DNA of 8,725 nucleotides from Brevundimonas sp. (GTDB taxonomy: Bacteria; Pseudomonadota; Alphaproteobacteria; Caulobacterales; Caulobacteraceae). Positions 1-5,622 of the stretch are shown here, one piece after another. Position 1 is the first letter of the stretch. Each line of letters starts with the position of its first letter. The notes under the pieces were generated by a model, which saw nothing but the letters and a program-made list of their open reading frames with translations, was not told the DNA's origin and made no database searches. A program made the translations under genes and the position numbers. The stretch spans positions 1 to 8,725 of the forward strand of contig JANJTI010000118.1 of NCBI GenBank assembly GCA_024711185.1, read 5' to 3'.

Positions 1-22
1 GAAGCAAACGCGACAGGGTTCC

Positions 23-508
23 ATGCGCTGCCCCTACTGCCAGTCCGAAGACACCCAGGTGAAGGATTCGCGTCCGGCCGAAGACGGCGCGGCGATCCGC
101 CGCCGCCGGGTCTGCCCCGATTGCGGCGGCCGGTTCACGACGTTCGAACGCGTCCAGCTTCGCGATCTCGTGGTGATGAAGAAGTCGGGTCGCCGCACGC
201 CGTTCGATCGCGACAAGCTGGAGCGTTCGCTGGGCATCGCCCTGCGCAAGCGGCCGGTGCAGCCGGAACAGATCGAGCAACTGGTCAGCCGCATCGTCCG
301 CCAGCTGGAAAGCCTCGGCGAGACCGAGATCCCGTCCTCGACGGTCGGCGACTTCATCATGAAGGCGCTGAAGTCGGTCGACGAGGTGGCCTATGTCCGT
401 TACGCCTCGGTCTACAAGGACTTCCGCCACACCGGCGACTTCGCCCGCTTCCTCGGGGCCGAGGGGCTGAGCGAAGGGGGCCTGGACGACGAATCCGGCC
501 CGCGCTGA
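23..508 (+). CDS. nrdR: Transcriptional repressor NrdR
   Basis: NrdR is a zinc-finger/ATP-cone repressor that senses ATP/dATP and turns down ribonucleotide reductase genes by binding paired NrdR boxes. The 161-residue product has the family's usual length and order. An N-terminal zinc ribbon has Cys3, Cys6, Cys31 and Cys34 (CPYC and CPDCGG), followed by the FTTFERVQ linker. An ATP-cone then runs from about residue 49 to 139, starting at [18 protein letters not shown] and including a [13 protein letters not shown] segment. The ATG at 23 gives the canonical MRCPYC start and is preceded by a modest purine-rich site (acaggg). The stop overlaps the next start by one base (TGATG), implying coupling to ribD. 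nrdR beside ribD is a widespread arrangement. The gene's own promoter and any NrdR boxes would lie upstream of the window, since only 22 bases are visible. Confidence 0.97.
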   Translation: MRCPYCQSEDTQVKDSRPAEDGAAIRRRRVCPDCGGRFTTFERVQLRDLVVMKKSGRRTPFDRDKLERSLGIALRKRPVQPEQIEQLVSRIVRQLESLGETEIPSSTVGDFIMKALKSVDEVAYVRYASVYKDFRHTGDFARFLGAEGLSEGGLDDESGPR

Positions 509-1152
509 TGCGCCCGTCCCTGCAAGGCGTCAGGGTGACCCTCAAGCTGGCGACCTCCCTCGACGGGCGGATCGCGACGGCGACGGGCGAATCGAAGTGG
601 ATCACCGGCGAGGCGGCGCGGCTGGAAGGCCACCGCCTGCGCGCCGCGCACGACGCCATCCTCGTCGGCGTGGAGACGGTGCTGGCCGACGATCCCGAAC
701 TCACCGCCCGCCTGCCCGGCCGTCCGGTCGACCAGCCGCTGCGCGTGGTGCTGGACAGCCGCCTGCGCACCCCGCCGACGGCGAAAGTCGCCCAGGGCGA
801 CACCCTGATCCTGACCGTCGCCGAACCGAAGCCGGTGGGCGAGGCCCGGGTCGAACAGGTGGAGGCGGCGGACGGACGGCCGGCGGCTGAAGCCGTGCTC
901 CGGGCGATCCGGCGGGCCGGGGCAAGCTCCGTGCTGATCGAGGGCGGCGGCCAGGTGGCGGCCTCGTTCCTGCGCGCCGGCCTGATTGACCGCCTGGAGT
1001 GGTTCCGCGCGCCCGTCCTGCTGGGCGGCGAGGGGCGGCCCTGCGTCGCGGCGCTGGCGCTTGCAAAGCTGGCCGACGCCCCCAAGTTCCGTCGTCTGTC
1101 GGCCGAACCGGTCGGCGACGACCTGTGGGAACGCTACGAGCGCGCGGCCTGA
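508..1152 (+). CDS. ribD: RibD-type pyrimidine reductase, reductase domain only (no deaminase domain)
   Basis: This protein should catalyse NADPH-dependent reduction of the ribosyl side chain of 5-amino-6-(5-phosphoribosylamino)uracil in riboflavin synthesis. The 214 residues match the C-terminal half of bifunctional RibD throughout: KLATSLDGRIATATGESKWI (13-32), AILVGVETVLADDPELT (50-66), QPLRVVLDSRLR (76-87), SVLIEGGGQVAASFL (141-155) and APVLLGGEGRP (168-178). A usual RibD is about 360 residues with an N-terminal zinc deaminase of about 145. That half is absent. The frame upstream of 508 lies inside nrdR and encodes no HAE or PCxxxxxxPPC zinc motif. ATG 508 overlaps the nrdR stop by one base, has no clear Shine-Dalgarno sequence, and gives a protein that begins right at the reductase fold. 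It is therefore a clean single-domain gene, not a visible truncation. The reductase assignment is firm; in vivo partnership with a separate deaminase is inferred. Confidence 0.92.
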   Translation: MRPSLQGVRVTLKLATSLDGRIATATGESKWITGEAARLEGHRLRAAHDAILVGVETVLADDPELTARLPGRPVDQPLRVVLDSRLRTPPTAKVAQGDTLILTVAEPKPVGEARVEQVEAADGRPAAEAVLRAIRRAGASSVLIEGGGQVAASFLRAGLIDRLEWFRAPVLLGGEGRPCVAALALAKLADAPKFRRLSAEPVGDDLWERYERAA

Positions 1153-1154
1153 CG

Positions 1155-1289
1155 ATGAAGACGACCGATTCCGACGCAGGGCGCCGTCATGACTGCGGGG
1201 CGGTCGGTCGCGCCGCGGCGCAAACTGGCCGAAATGGCCGAAGTGGCCGCAATATTGCGGGCGGCCACCTTCCCCCGGGCGCCGCCTGA
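1155..1289 (+). CDS. Possible 44-residue small ORF between ribD and ribE
   Basis: A 44-codon ORF starts two bases after the ribD stop and ends with a TGA sharing one base with the ribE ATG (TGATG). It would exactly fill the only gap in an otherwise overlapping operon. The product is Gly/Arg-rich with a repeating GRN/GRS pattern caused by the 9-bp tandem repeat beneath it, and it has no recognisable domain. About 68 percent of its codons end in G or C, visibly lower than in the neighbouring genes, which argues against long-standing coding. Another frame (ATG at 1189, TGA at 1366-1368, 59 codons) has a better third-position bias and could encode a short helix (RRKLAEMAEVAAILRAATF), but it runs far into ribE. 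The ORF may be a translated spacer that carries ribosomes to ribE, or chance. Low confidence. Confidence 0.22.
   Translation: MKTTDSDAGRRHDCGAVGRAAAQTGRNGRSGRNIAGGHLPPGAA
1226..1252 (+). repeat. Three tandem 9-bp repeats in the ribD-ribE gap
   Basis: Three head-to-tail 9-base units sit here. The first is TGGCCGAAA; the second differs from it only in the last base, and the third at two positions. The period is a multiple of three, so every forward frame through it stays open with a repeating tripeptide. The third unit overlaps the left arm of the palindrome at 1247-1260. No function can be assigned. Confidence 0.7.
1247..1260. promoter_or_regulatory. 14-bp perfect palindrome, possible operator
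   Basis: CCGCAATATTGCGG is a perfect inverted repeat with an AT-rich centre in a very GC-rich setting, 28 bases before the ribE start. It lies in the only non-overlapped part of the operon. Its size and symmetry fit a dimeric regulator site. It does not match the NrdR-box consensus (core ATATAT with flanking C/G and a second box one or two helical turns away), so it is not called as one. The regulator is unknown and function is inferred only from symmetry and position. Confidence 0.3.
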
Positions 1290-1882
1290 TGTTCACCGGC
1301 ATCGTCACCGACGTCGGCCGGGTGCGGAAGGTCGAGCCGACCGCGCGCGACCGGCGTTACGAGATTGAAACCTCATGGGAAACTGGCGGGATCGATCTCG
1401 GAGCCTCGATCAGCCACGCCGGCTGCTGCCTGACGGTGACGGAGAAGGGGCCCGGCTGGTTCGCGGTCGAGGTTTCGGGCGAAACCCTGTCGAAGACGAC
1501 CCTCGGGACCTGGAAGGCGGGCGACCGGGTCAATCTCGAGCGCGCCGCGAAGCTCGGCGACGAATTGGGCGGCCACATCGTCTCGGGTCACGTCGACGGC
1601 CTCGGGCGGGTGGTTTCCATAACCCGCGAGGGCGGCTCCCACCGCATCGACATCGAGGCGCCGGCGCCGCTGCACCGTTTCATCGCGCCCAAGGGCTCGA
1701 TCACCGTCGACGGCGTCTCCCTGACCGTCAATGCGGTGGAGGGCCGGACCTTCGGCCTGAACATCATCCCGCACACCTGGGAGGCGACCACCCTCGGCGG
1801 CCTGAAGCCGGGCGACGCGGTCAATCTCGAGATCGACATGCTGGCGCGATACCTCGCGCGGTGGCAGGAGACGGCCACATGA
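1289..1882 (+). CDS. ribE: Riboflavin synthase, alpha subunit
   Basis: This enzyme dismutates two molecules of 6,7-dimethyl-8-ribityllumazine into riboflavin and the diaminouracil substrate that RibH reuses. The 197 residues contain the two tandem lumazine-binding barrels of the family. The first barrel (about 1-97) starts MFTGIV and includes GASISHAGCCLTV (38-50) and SGETLSKTTLG (63-73). The second starts at GGHIVSGHVDG (94-104) and includes KGSITVDGVSLTVN (135-148), HTWEATTLG (162-170) and the end NLEIDMLARY (179-188). The start is fixed by the MFTGIV signature; the frame is open upstream but encodes only a low-complexity WPK-repeat stretch. No good Shine-Dalgarno sequence precedes ATG 1289, so translation may depend on coupling. 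Its stop overlaps the next start as ATGA. In other nomenclatures the gene is ribC. Confidence 0.97.
   Translation: MFTGIVTDVGRVRKVEPTARDRRYEIETSWETGGIDLGASISHAGCCLTVTEKGPGWFAVEVSGETLSKTTLGTWKAGDRVNLERAAKLGDELGGHIVSGHVDGLGRVVSITREGGSHRIDIEAPAPLHRFIAPKGSITVDGVSLTVNAVEGRTFGLNIIPHTWEATTLGGLKPGDAVNLEIDMLARYLARWQETAT
1865..1870 (+). promoter_or_regulatory. Ribosome binding site that fixes the ribB start
   Basis: CAGGAG ends eight bases before ATG 1879. The ribB frame is open back to 1375 inside ribE, so this site, together with the ATGA overlap, decides the start. A second in-frame ATG at 1897 has no comparable site. Confidence 0.7.
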
Positions 1883-3012
1883 ACCTGGCGGCCAACATGA
1901 ACGACAGCCCGATCAGTCCGATCGAGGACATTCTCGAGGACGCCCGCAACGGGCGGCCCTACATCCTCGTCGACGCGGAGGACCGCGAGAACGAGGGCGA
2001 TGTCATCATCCCGGCCCAGTTCGCCACCCCGGACCAGATCAACTTCATGGCCCGGCACGCCCGCGGCCTGGTCTGCCTCGCCATCACCGCCGAACGGGCG
2101 CGCCAGCTGCGCCTGCCGCCGATGGCCGCCGAGAACCGTACGTCGATGGGCACCGCCTTCACCGTCTCGATCGAGGCGCGCGAGGGGGTGACGACGGGCA
2201 TCAGCGCCGCCGACCGGGCCCGCACCATCCAGGTGGCGGTCGATCCGCACCGGGGCGCCGACGACATCGTCTCGCCGGGCCACGTCTTCCCGCTGGTGGC
2301 CCGCGACGGCGGCGTGCTGGTCCGCACCGGCCACACCGAGGCGGCGGTCGACATCAGCCGCATGGCCGGCCTGACCCCGGCCGGCGTGATCTGCGAGATC
2401 ATGAACGACGACGGCACCATGGCGCGCATGCCGGATCTGGTCGCCTTCGCCCAGCTGCACGGGCTGAAGATCGGCACGATCGCCGACCTGATCGCCTATC
2501 GCCGCCGCACCGAGCGGTTGGTCGAGCGCGTCATGGACACGCCCTTCGAGAGCGTCCACGGCGGCCCCTTCCGCCTGATGCTGTACCGCAATGTCGTCGA
2601 GGGCGTGGAGCACGTGGCCCTCGTCCACGGCAAGATCGAGCCCGGCAAGCCGACCCTGGTGCGCATGCACCAGGTTGATTTCGCCGCCGACCTGCTCGGC
2701 CACGTGGAATCGCGGCAGGCCTATATTCCCAAGGCCCTGAAGGCGATCACCGGACACGCCGGCGCGGGGGTGACCGTCTTCCTGCGCGACCCGGAGCTGC
2801 GCGGTCTGGCCGAGCGGCTGGCCGGCGGCGACAAGCCTACCGCCGCCGACCGGTCGATCCGCAACTATGGCGTCGGCGCCCAGATCCTGAAGGACCTCGG
2901 GGTGCGCGACATGATCGTGATGAGCTCCACCCGCCCCGAACCCGCCGCCATCGAGGGCTACGGCCTGCGCATCGTCGGCTGGCGCGACATGGACGGAGAG
3001 GACAAGGGATGA
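1879..3012 (+). CDS. ribB: 3,4-dihydroxy-2-butanone-4-phosphate synthase with degenerate GTP cyclohydrolase II-like domain (RibBX type)
   Basis: The N-terminal half (about 12-207) is a complete DHBP synthase, converting ribulose 5-phosphate to 3,4-dihydroxy-2-butanone 4-phosphate plus formate. Its motifs are [10 protein letters not shown] (32-41), [13 protein letters not shown] (105-117), [11 protein letters not shown] (132-142), RTGHTEA (149-155) and [11 protein letters not shown] (173-183). The C-terminal half (about 210-377) keeps the cyclohydrolase II outline, for example [15 protein letters not shown] (328-342). It has no cysteine at all, so the zinc ligands of the usual ECLTGD and RCDCG motifs are missing, as is the QEGRGIGL loop. 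GTP hydrolysis by this domain is therefore unlikely. This matches the class described in Proteobacteria as RibBX. Pipelines often call such proteins bifunctional RibBA, which would mislead here. The 377-residue length suits a RibBA scaffold. Both ends overlap neighbours as ATGA. The role of the retained domain is unknown; it may be structural or regulatory. Confidence 0.95.
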   Translation: MNLAANMNDSPISPIEDILEDARNGRPYILVDAEDRENEGDVIIPAQFATPDQINFMARHARGLVCLAITAERARQLRLPPMAAENRTSMGTAFTVSIEAREGVTTGISAADRARTIQVAVDPHRGADDIVSPGHVFPLVARDGGVLVRTGHTEAAVDISRMAGLTPAGVICEIMNDDGTMARMPDLVAFAQLHGLKIGTIADLIAYRRRTERLVERVMDTPFESVHGGPFRLMLYRNVVEGVEHVALVHGKIEPGKPTLVRMHQVDFAADLLGHVESRQAYIPKALKAITGHAGAGVTVFLRDPELRGLAERLAGGDKPTAADRSIRNYGVGAQILKDLGVRDMIVMSSTRPEPAAIEGYGLRIVGWRDMDGEDKG

Positions 3013-3470
3013 GCGATTCCCCGCGGGTGCTGATCGTCGAGGCCCGCTTCTACGACGACCTCGCCGACGCCCTGCTCGACGGCGCTGTCGACGTCCTGCG
3101 GGAGCGGGGCGTGGAGTACGACGTCGTCTCCGTGCCCGGCGCGCTCGAGGTGCCGCCCGCCATCGCCCTCGCCGAAGAGGCCGGCCGCTATCCCACGGCC
3201 CCGCGCTACGACGGCTATGTCGCGCTCGGCTGCGTGATCCGCGGCGAGACCTACCATTTCGAGATCGTCTCCGATCAGTCGGCCGCCGGCCTGATGCAGC
3301 TCGGCCTCAAGGGGCTCGCCATCGGCAACGGCATCCTGACCACCGAGGACGAGGACCAGGCGTGGGCGCGCGCCCGCCGCAGCGAGGGCGACAAGGGCGG
3401 CGGGGCGGCGCGCGCTTGTCTCGATCTCATTGCGCTGCGCAAGCGGCTGCGGGTAGGACTGGCCTCGTGA
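3009..3470 (+). CDS. ribH: 6,7-dimethyl-8-ribityllumazine synthase
   Basis: Lumazine synthase condenses the RibD-branch diaminouracil with the RibB product to give the substrate of RibE. The 153-residue protein has the family's usual length and landmarks: the aromatic substrate contact in ARFYDDLAD (12-20), [12 protein letters not shown] (41-52), [14 protein letters not shown] (74-87) with the catalytic-type His83, and [17 protein letters not shown] (106-122). The end, [20 protein letters not shown] (128-147), covers the phosphate-contact and final helix region. ATG 3009 overlaps the ribB stop as ATGA and follows a purine-rich stretch (ggagaggacaaggg). The protein normally assembles into pentamers or 60-subunit shells; nothing in the sequence says which form occurs here. 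The 3' end couples to nusB through GTGA. Confidence 0.97.
   Translation: MSDSPRVLIVEARFYDDLADALLDGAVDVLRERGVEYDVVSVPGALEVPPAIALAEEAGRYPTAPRYDGYVALGCVIRGETYHFEIVSDQSAAGLMQLGLKGLAIGNGILTTEDEDQAWARARRSEGDKGGGAARACLDLIALRKRLRVGLAS
3455..3458 (+). promoter_or_regulatory. Ribosome binding site that fixes the GTG start of nusB
   Basis: AGGA lies eight bases upstream of GTG 3467, inside the end of ribH. The nusB frame is open back to 3362, so this site and the GTGA overlap support the GTG start. The next in-frame ATG is inside the conserved first helix and would truncate the domain. Confidence 0.55.
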
Positions 3471-4000
3471 CCGAACCCAACAGCCTCCAGTCCGTCCTCG
3501 AGCAGCTCGCCGGGGCCGAGAAGTCCCGCGCCGAGCCCGGACTGACCTCGCGCCAGCGCCGCGCCCGCACCGTGGCCCGCCTCGCGGCCGTCCAGGCGCT
3601 CTATCAGATGGAGCTGGCCGGGGAGGGGGTGGAGACGGTGATCAGCGAGTTCGCCAACCATCGCTTCGACGCCGACATCGAGGGTCAGCCGCTGGCCGAG
3701 GCCGACGAGGCCTGGTTCGCCGATGTGGTTCGGGGTGTGGTCGAGCGCCAGCGCGACATCGACGCCGCCGTCAAGGCCCGTCTAGCCTCGAACTGGCGGC
3801 TGGAGCGGATCGACTCCACCCTTCGGGCCCTGCTCCGGGCCGGGGCGTGGGAGCTGCGCGAGCGCCGGGAAGTCCCGAAGGAGATCGTCATCGACGAGTA
3901 CGTCGAACTGGCCAAGGCCTTCTTCGACGACGCCGAAGCCAGGTTCGTCAACGCGGCGCTGGACGGCGTCGCCCGGGACGTGCGCGGCCAGGCGGGATAG
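3467..4000 (+). CDS. nusB: Transcription antitermination factor NusB
   Basis: NusB pairs with NusE (ribosomal protein S10) on boxA RNA to build antitermination complexes on rRNA operons, and helps early rRNA folding. The 177-residue protein has an N-terminal extension of about 30 residues and then the all-helical NusB fold. That fold shows [19 protein letters not shown] (31-49), [20 protein letters not shown] (110-129) and, from residue 137 on, [19 protein letters not shown] and [13 protein letters not shown]. The start is a GTG overlapping the ribH stop (GTGA); this is inferred from spacing and the AGGA site. The ribH-nusB-thiL order is conserved across many proteobacteria. The stop is TAG, six bases before thiL. 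Confidence 0.95.
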   Translation: MTEPNSLQSVLEQLAGAEKSRAEPGLTSRQRRARTVARLAAVQALYQMELAGEGVETVISEFANHRFDADIEGQPLAEADEAWFADVVRGVVERQRDIDAAVKARLASNWRLERIDSTLRALLRAGAWELRERREVPKEIVIDEYVELAKAFFDDAEARFVNAALDGVARDVRGQAG

Positions 4001-4006
4001 GCTCAG

Positions 4007-4996
4007 ATGCCCGCGCTCGACGTCGCCGGCGAGTTCGAGACGATCCGGCGCCTGCTGGCCCCGCTGGCCCATCCGGAATGGGGCAGGGGGCTGGTGGACG
4101 ACGTCGCGGTCCTGCCGGCGCGACCGGGTTACGACCTCGTCCTGACCAAGGACGCCATCGTCGAAGGCGTCCACTTCCTGCCCACGGACCCGCTGGACAC
4201 GGTCGCGCGCAAGCTGCTGCGGGTGAACCTCTCGGATCTCGCGAGCAAGGGCGCGGAGCCGTTCGGCTATCTGCTCGCCTGCGGCTGGTCTGAACGCTGC
4301 GGCTGGCCCGAGCGGATGACCTTCGTCGACGGCCTGCGCGCCGACCAGAAGGCTTACGGCGTCTGGCTGCTCGGAGGAGATACGGTGGTCACCCCGGGTC
4401 CCGCCAGCTTCTCCCTGACGGCGCTCGGCTGGACTCCCAGGGGACGAACGGTTTCGCGCGCGGGCGCCGCGCCCGGGGATCTGGTCTTCGTCACCGGCGC
4501 CATCGGCGACGGATGGCTGGGCCTGCAGGCGCTCCAGGGCAAGCTCTCGCTGGATCCGGAGCGGCTGGGCGCGCTGGCCGATCACTACCGCACGCCGGCG
4601 CCTCCGGTCGCCTTCGCCCCGGTCATCCGCGATCTGGCGACCGCCGCGCTCGACGTCTCGGACGGGTTGATCGCCGATCTCGGCCATCTTGCGGACGCCA
4701 GCGGGGTGGGCGTGGAGATCGACCTCGAACTCACCCCTCTCTCCACCGCGGGCGCGGCCTGGTTCGAGGGGCGGGTCGATCCCCAGGCGGCGCTGGAGAG
4801 CCTCGTCACCGGCGGCGACGACTACGAGATCGCCTTCACCGTCGCCGCCCGCGACGAGTCGGCGGCGCGCCGGGAGGCGGAGCGCCGCCATATCCGTCTC
4901 ACACGGTTGGGGCGGGTGGTACCGGGCGCGGGGGTGACGGCGCGATTCGCGGGCCGGCCCGTAAGCTTCGCCCGGAGCGGCTTCACCCACGGCTGA
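4007..4996 (+). CDS. thiL: Thiamine-monophosphate kinase
   Basis: ThiL phosphorylates thiamine monophosphate with ATP to give the cofactor thiamine diphosphate. The 329 residues fit the AIR synthase-like ATP/Mg fold. A DDVAV metal-binding segment (31-35; DDAA is more usual) is followed by TKDAIVEGVHF (48-57), NLSDLASKGAEP (74-85), GGDT (123-126), ALDVSDGLIADLGHLADASG (214-233), GGDDYEIAFT (269-278) and the closing GFTH (325-328). The length is typical. The gene starts six bases after nusB with only a weak site (ggatagg) before ATG 4007, so it is probably read on the same transcript. Nothing suggests loss of activity. Confidence 0.96.
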   Translation: MPALDVAGEFETIRRLLAPLAHPEWGRGLVDDVAVLPARPGYDLVLTKDAIVEGVHFLPTDPLDTVARKLLRVNLSDLASKGAEPFGYLLACGWSERCGWPERMTFVDGLRADQKAYGVWLLGGDTVVTPGPASFSLTALGWTPRGRTVSRAGAAPGDLVFVTGAIGDGWLGLQALQGKLSLDPERLGALADHYRTPAPPVAFAPVIRDLATAALDVSDGLIADLGHLADASGVGVEIDLELTPLSTAGAAWFEGRVDPQAALESLVTGGDDYEIAFTVAARDESAARREAERRHIRLTRLGRVVPGAGVTARFAGRPVSFARSGFTHG

Positions 4997-5033
4997 CAAC
5001 GAAATCTCAACGGGCCGGCCGCAGCATCGGTCC

Positions 5034-5447
5034 ATGCGTCGCCGGGACCTGATCGCCGCTTCTGTTTCTCTTGCCGCCGGCCCTGCGGCGGCGGCGGGCG
5101 ACGGCGACCGTCCGGCCGGAGCGACCCTGAACGTCTCGGGCGTCGGGTTGCCGGTCATCGTCGGCGGGCGACTGCGCAACTATGTTTTCGTCTCGCTGCG
5201 CCTCCATCTGGGCTCAGCCACGCCCGAGGCGATGCGGTTGAAGGAGCCGTTCCTGCGCGACGCCCTGGTGCGCGCCGGACACCGGACGCCCTTCGTGGTC
5301 GCCGACGACTGGACCCGGCTCGACGAGGCCGCGCTTGCGGCCAGCCTGATGCGCGCGGCCGCGACCATCGCCGGCCGCGGCGCCGTCTCCCGCGTCGAGG
5401 TGGTCAGCCAGGCGCCGCGGCGCCGGACGGGGGTTCGCGCCGGCTGA
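5034..5447 (+). CDS. Exported protein of unknown function with Tat-like signal; FliL-like layout
   Basis: I do not recognise a named family with certainty. The 137-residue product begins [10 protein letters not shown], a twin-arginine-like n-region followed by a short Ala-rich core and an AAA/AG cleavage site near residue 21, so it is probably exported to the periplasm. The mature part has a strand-rich segment, [11 protein letters not shown] (49-59). A motif [13 protein letters not shown] (69-81), an amphipathic helix [18 protein letters not shown] (97-114) and a last strand SRVEVVSQ (119-126) follow. That order resembles the periplasmic domain of the flagellar basal-body protein FliL, but without a membrane anchor. 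The FliL comparison is inference. The first ATG is used; no Shine-Dalgarno sequence is evident. The gene lies 37 bases after thiL in the same direction, so it may be the last gene of the operon. Confidence 0.75.
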   Translation: MRRRDLIAASVSLAAGPAAAAGDGDRPAGATLNVSGVGLPVIVGGRLRNYVFVSLRLHLGSATPEAMRLKEPFLRDALVRAGHRTPFVVADDWTRLDEAALAASLMRAAATIAGRGAVSRVEVVSQAPRRRTGVRAG

Positions 5448-5467
5448 TCGCCGTTCACCAACCCTGT

Positions 5468-5484
5468 TGCGTCACACCGACGCA
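5468..5484 (+). terminator. Weak hairpin after the rib-nusB-thiL operon
   Basis: A perfect 6-bp stem (TGCGTC/GACGCA) with a five-base loop ACACC is followed by ATTTGG. It sits 20 bases after the last gene of the upstream operon and about 140 bases before hppA. It has too few T residues to be a convincing intrinsic terminator and could instead be an operator for hppA. The position makes it worth marking. Confidence 0.25.
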
Positions 5485-5560
5485 TTTGGCACGTTTCCGC
5501 CGCAATTCCCCAAGGACGTAACACGCGTCCGTCGCGCACGGGGGGACCGGAAGGCGGAGA

Positions 5561-5599
5561 GAGGCGAAAACGCCCCCCGCGCCAAGGGCCGGGCGCCTC
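5561..5599 (+). promoter_or_regulatory. Stem-loop in the hppA leader
   Basis: GAGGCG (5561-5566) can pair with CGCCTC (5594-5599). Between them CCCG (5576-5579) and GCC (5581-5583) pair with GGC (5587-5589) and CGGG (5590-5593) around an AAG loop. A competing short hairpin, GGCG-AAAA-CGCC (5563-5574), uses the same left arm, so two alternative folds are possible. The structure ends 23 bases before the hppA ATG. Pairing is read directly; any regulatory role is inference. The rest of 5448-5622 holds no clear promoter match. Confidence 0.3.
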
Positions 5600-5622
5600 A
5601 ACAGACAGGGTTTGGAAACACC

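Noticed and set aside
1247..1260. The palindrome as an NrdR box, given nrdR in the same operon
   Set aside because: The core reads CAATATTG and lacks the ATATAT centre of the consensus, and no second box is found one or two turns away.
1..1288. An FMN riboswitch before or within the rib genes
   Set aside because: I looked for the conserved RFN blocks (such as AGGGCAGGGTGAAA-like and CCGAC-type segments) upstream of ribD and ribE and saw none. The true operon leader lies outside the window.
412..1308. A 298-codon antisense frame over nrdR-ribD and the gap
   Set aside because: Shadow of the sense genes; its only distinctive stretch (repeated GHF) is the reverse reading of the 9-bp tandem repeat.
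1375..1878. An upstream extension of the RibB protein inside ribE
   Set aside because: The frame is open, but the translation is Arg-rich noise and ATG 1879 has a good ribosome binding site and the ATGA overlap.
3782..5179. A 465-codon antisense frame across nusB, thiL and the exported protein gene
   Set aside because: It covers three genes with clear sense-strand motifs and translates to Arg/Gly/Asp-rich noise.
5467..5622. An upstream in-frame extension of HppA
   Set aside because: It would add a charged Arg/Lys/Pro-rich stretch before the first membrane helix and spans the leader hairpins. ATG 5623 fits the family start.
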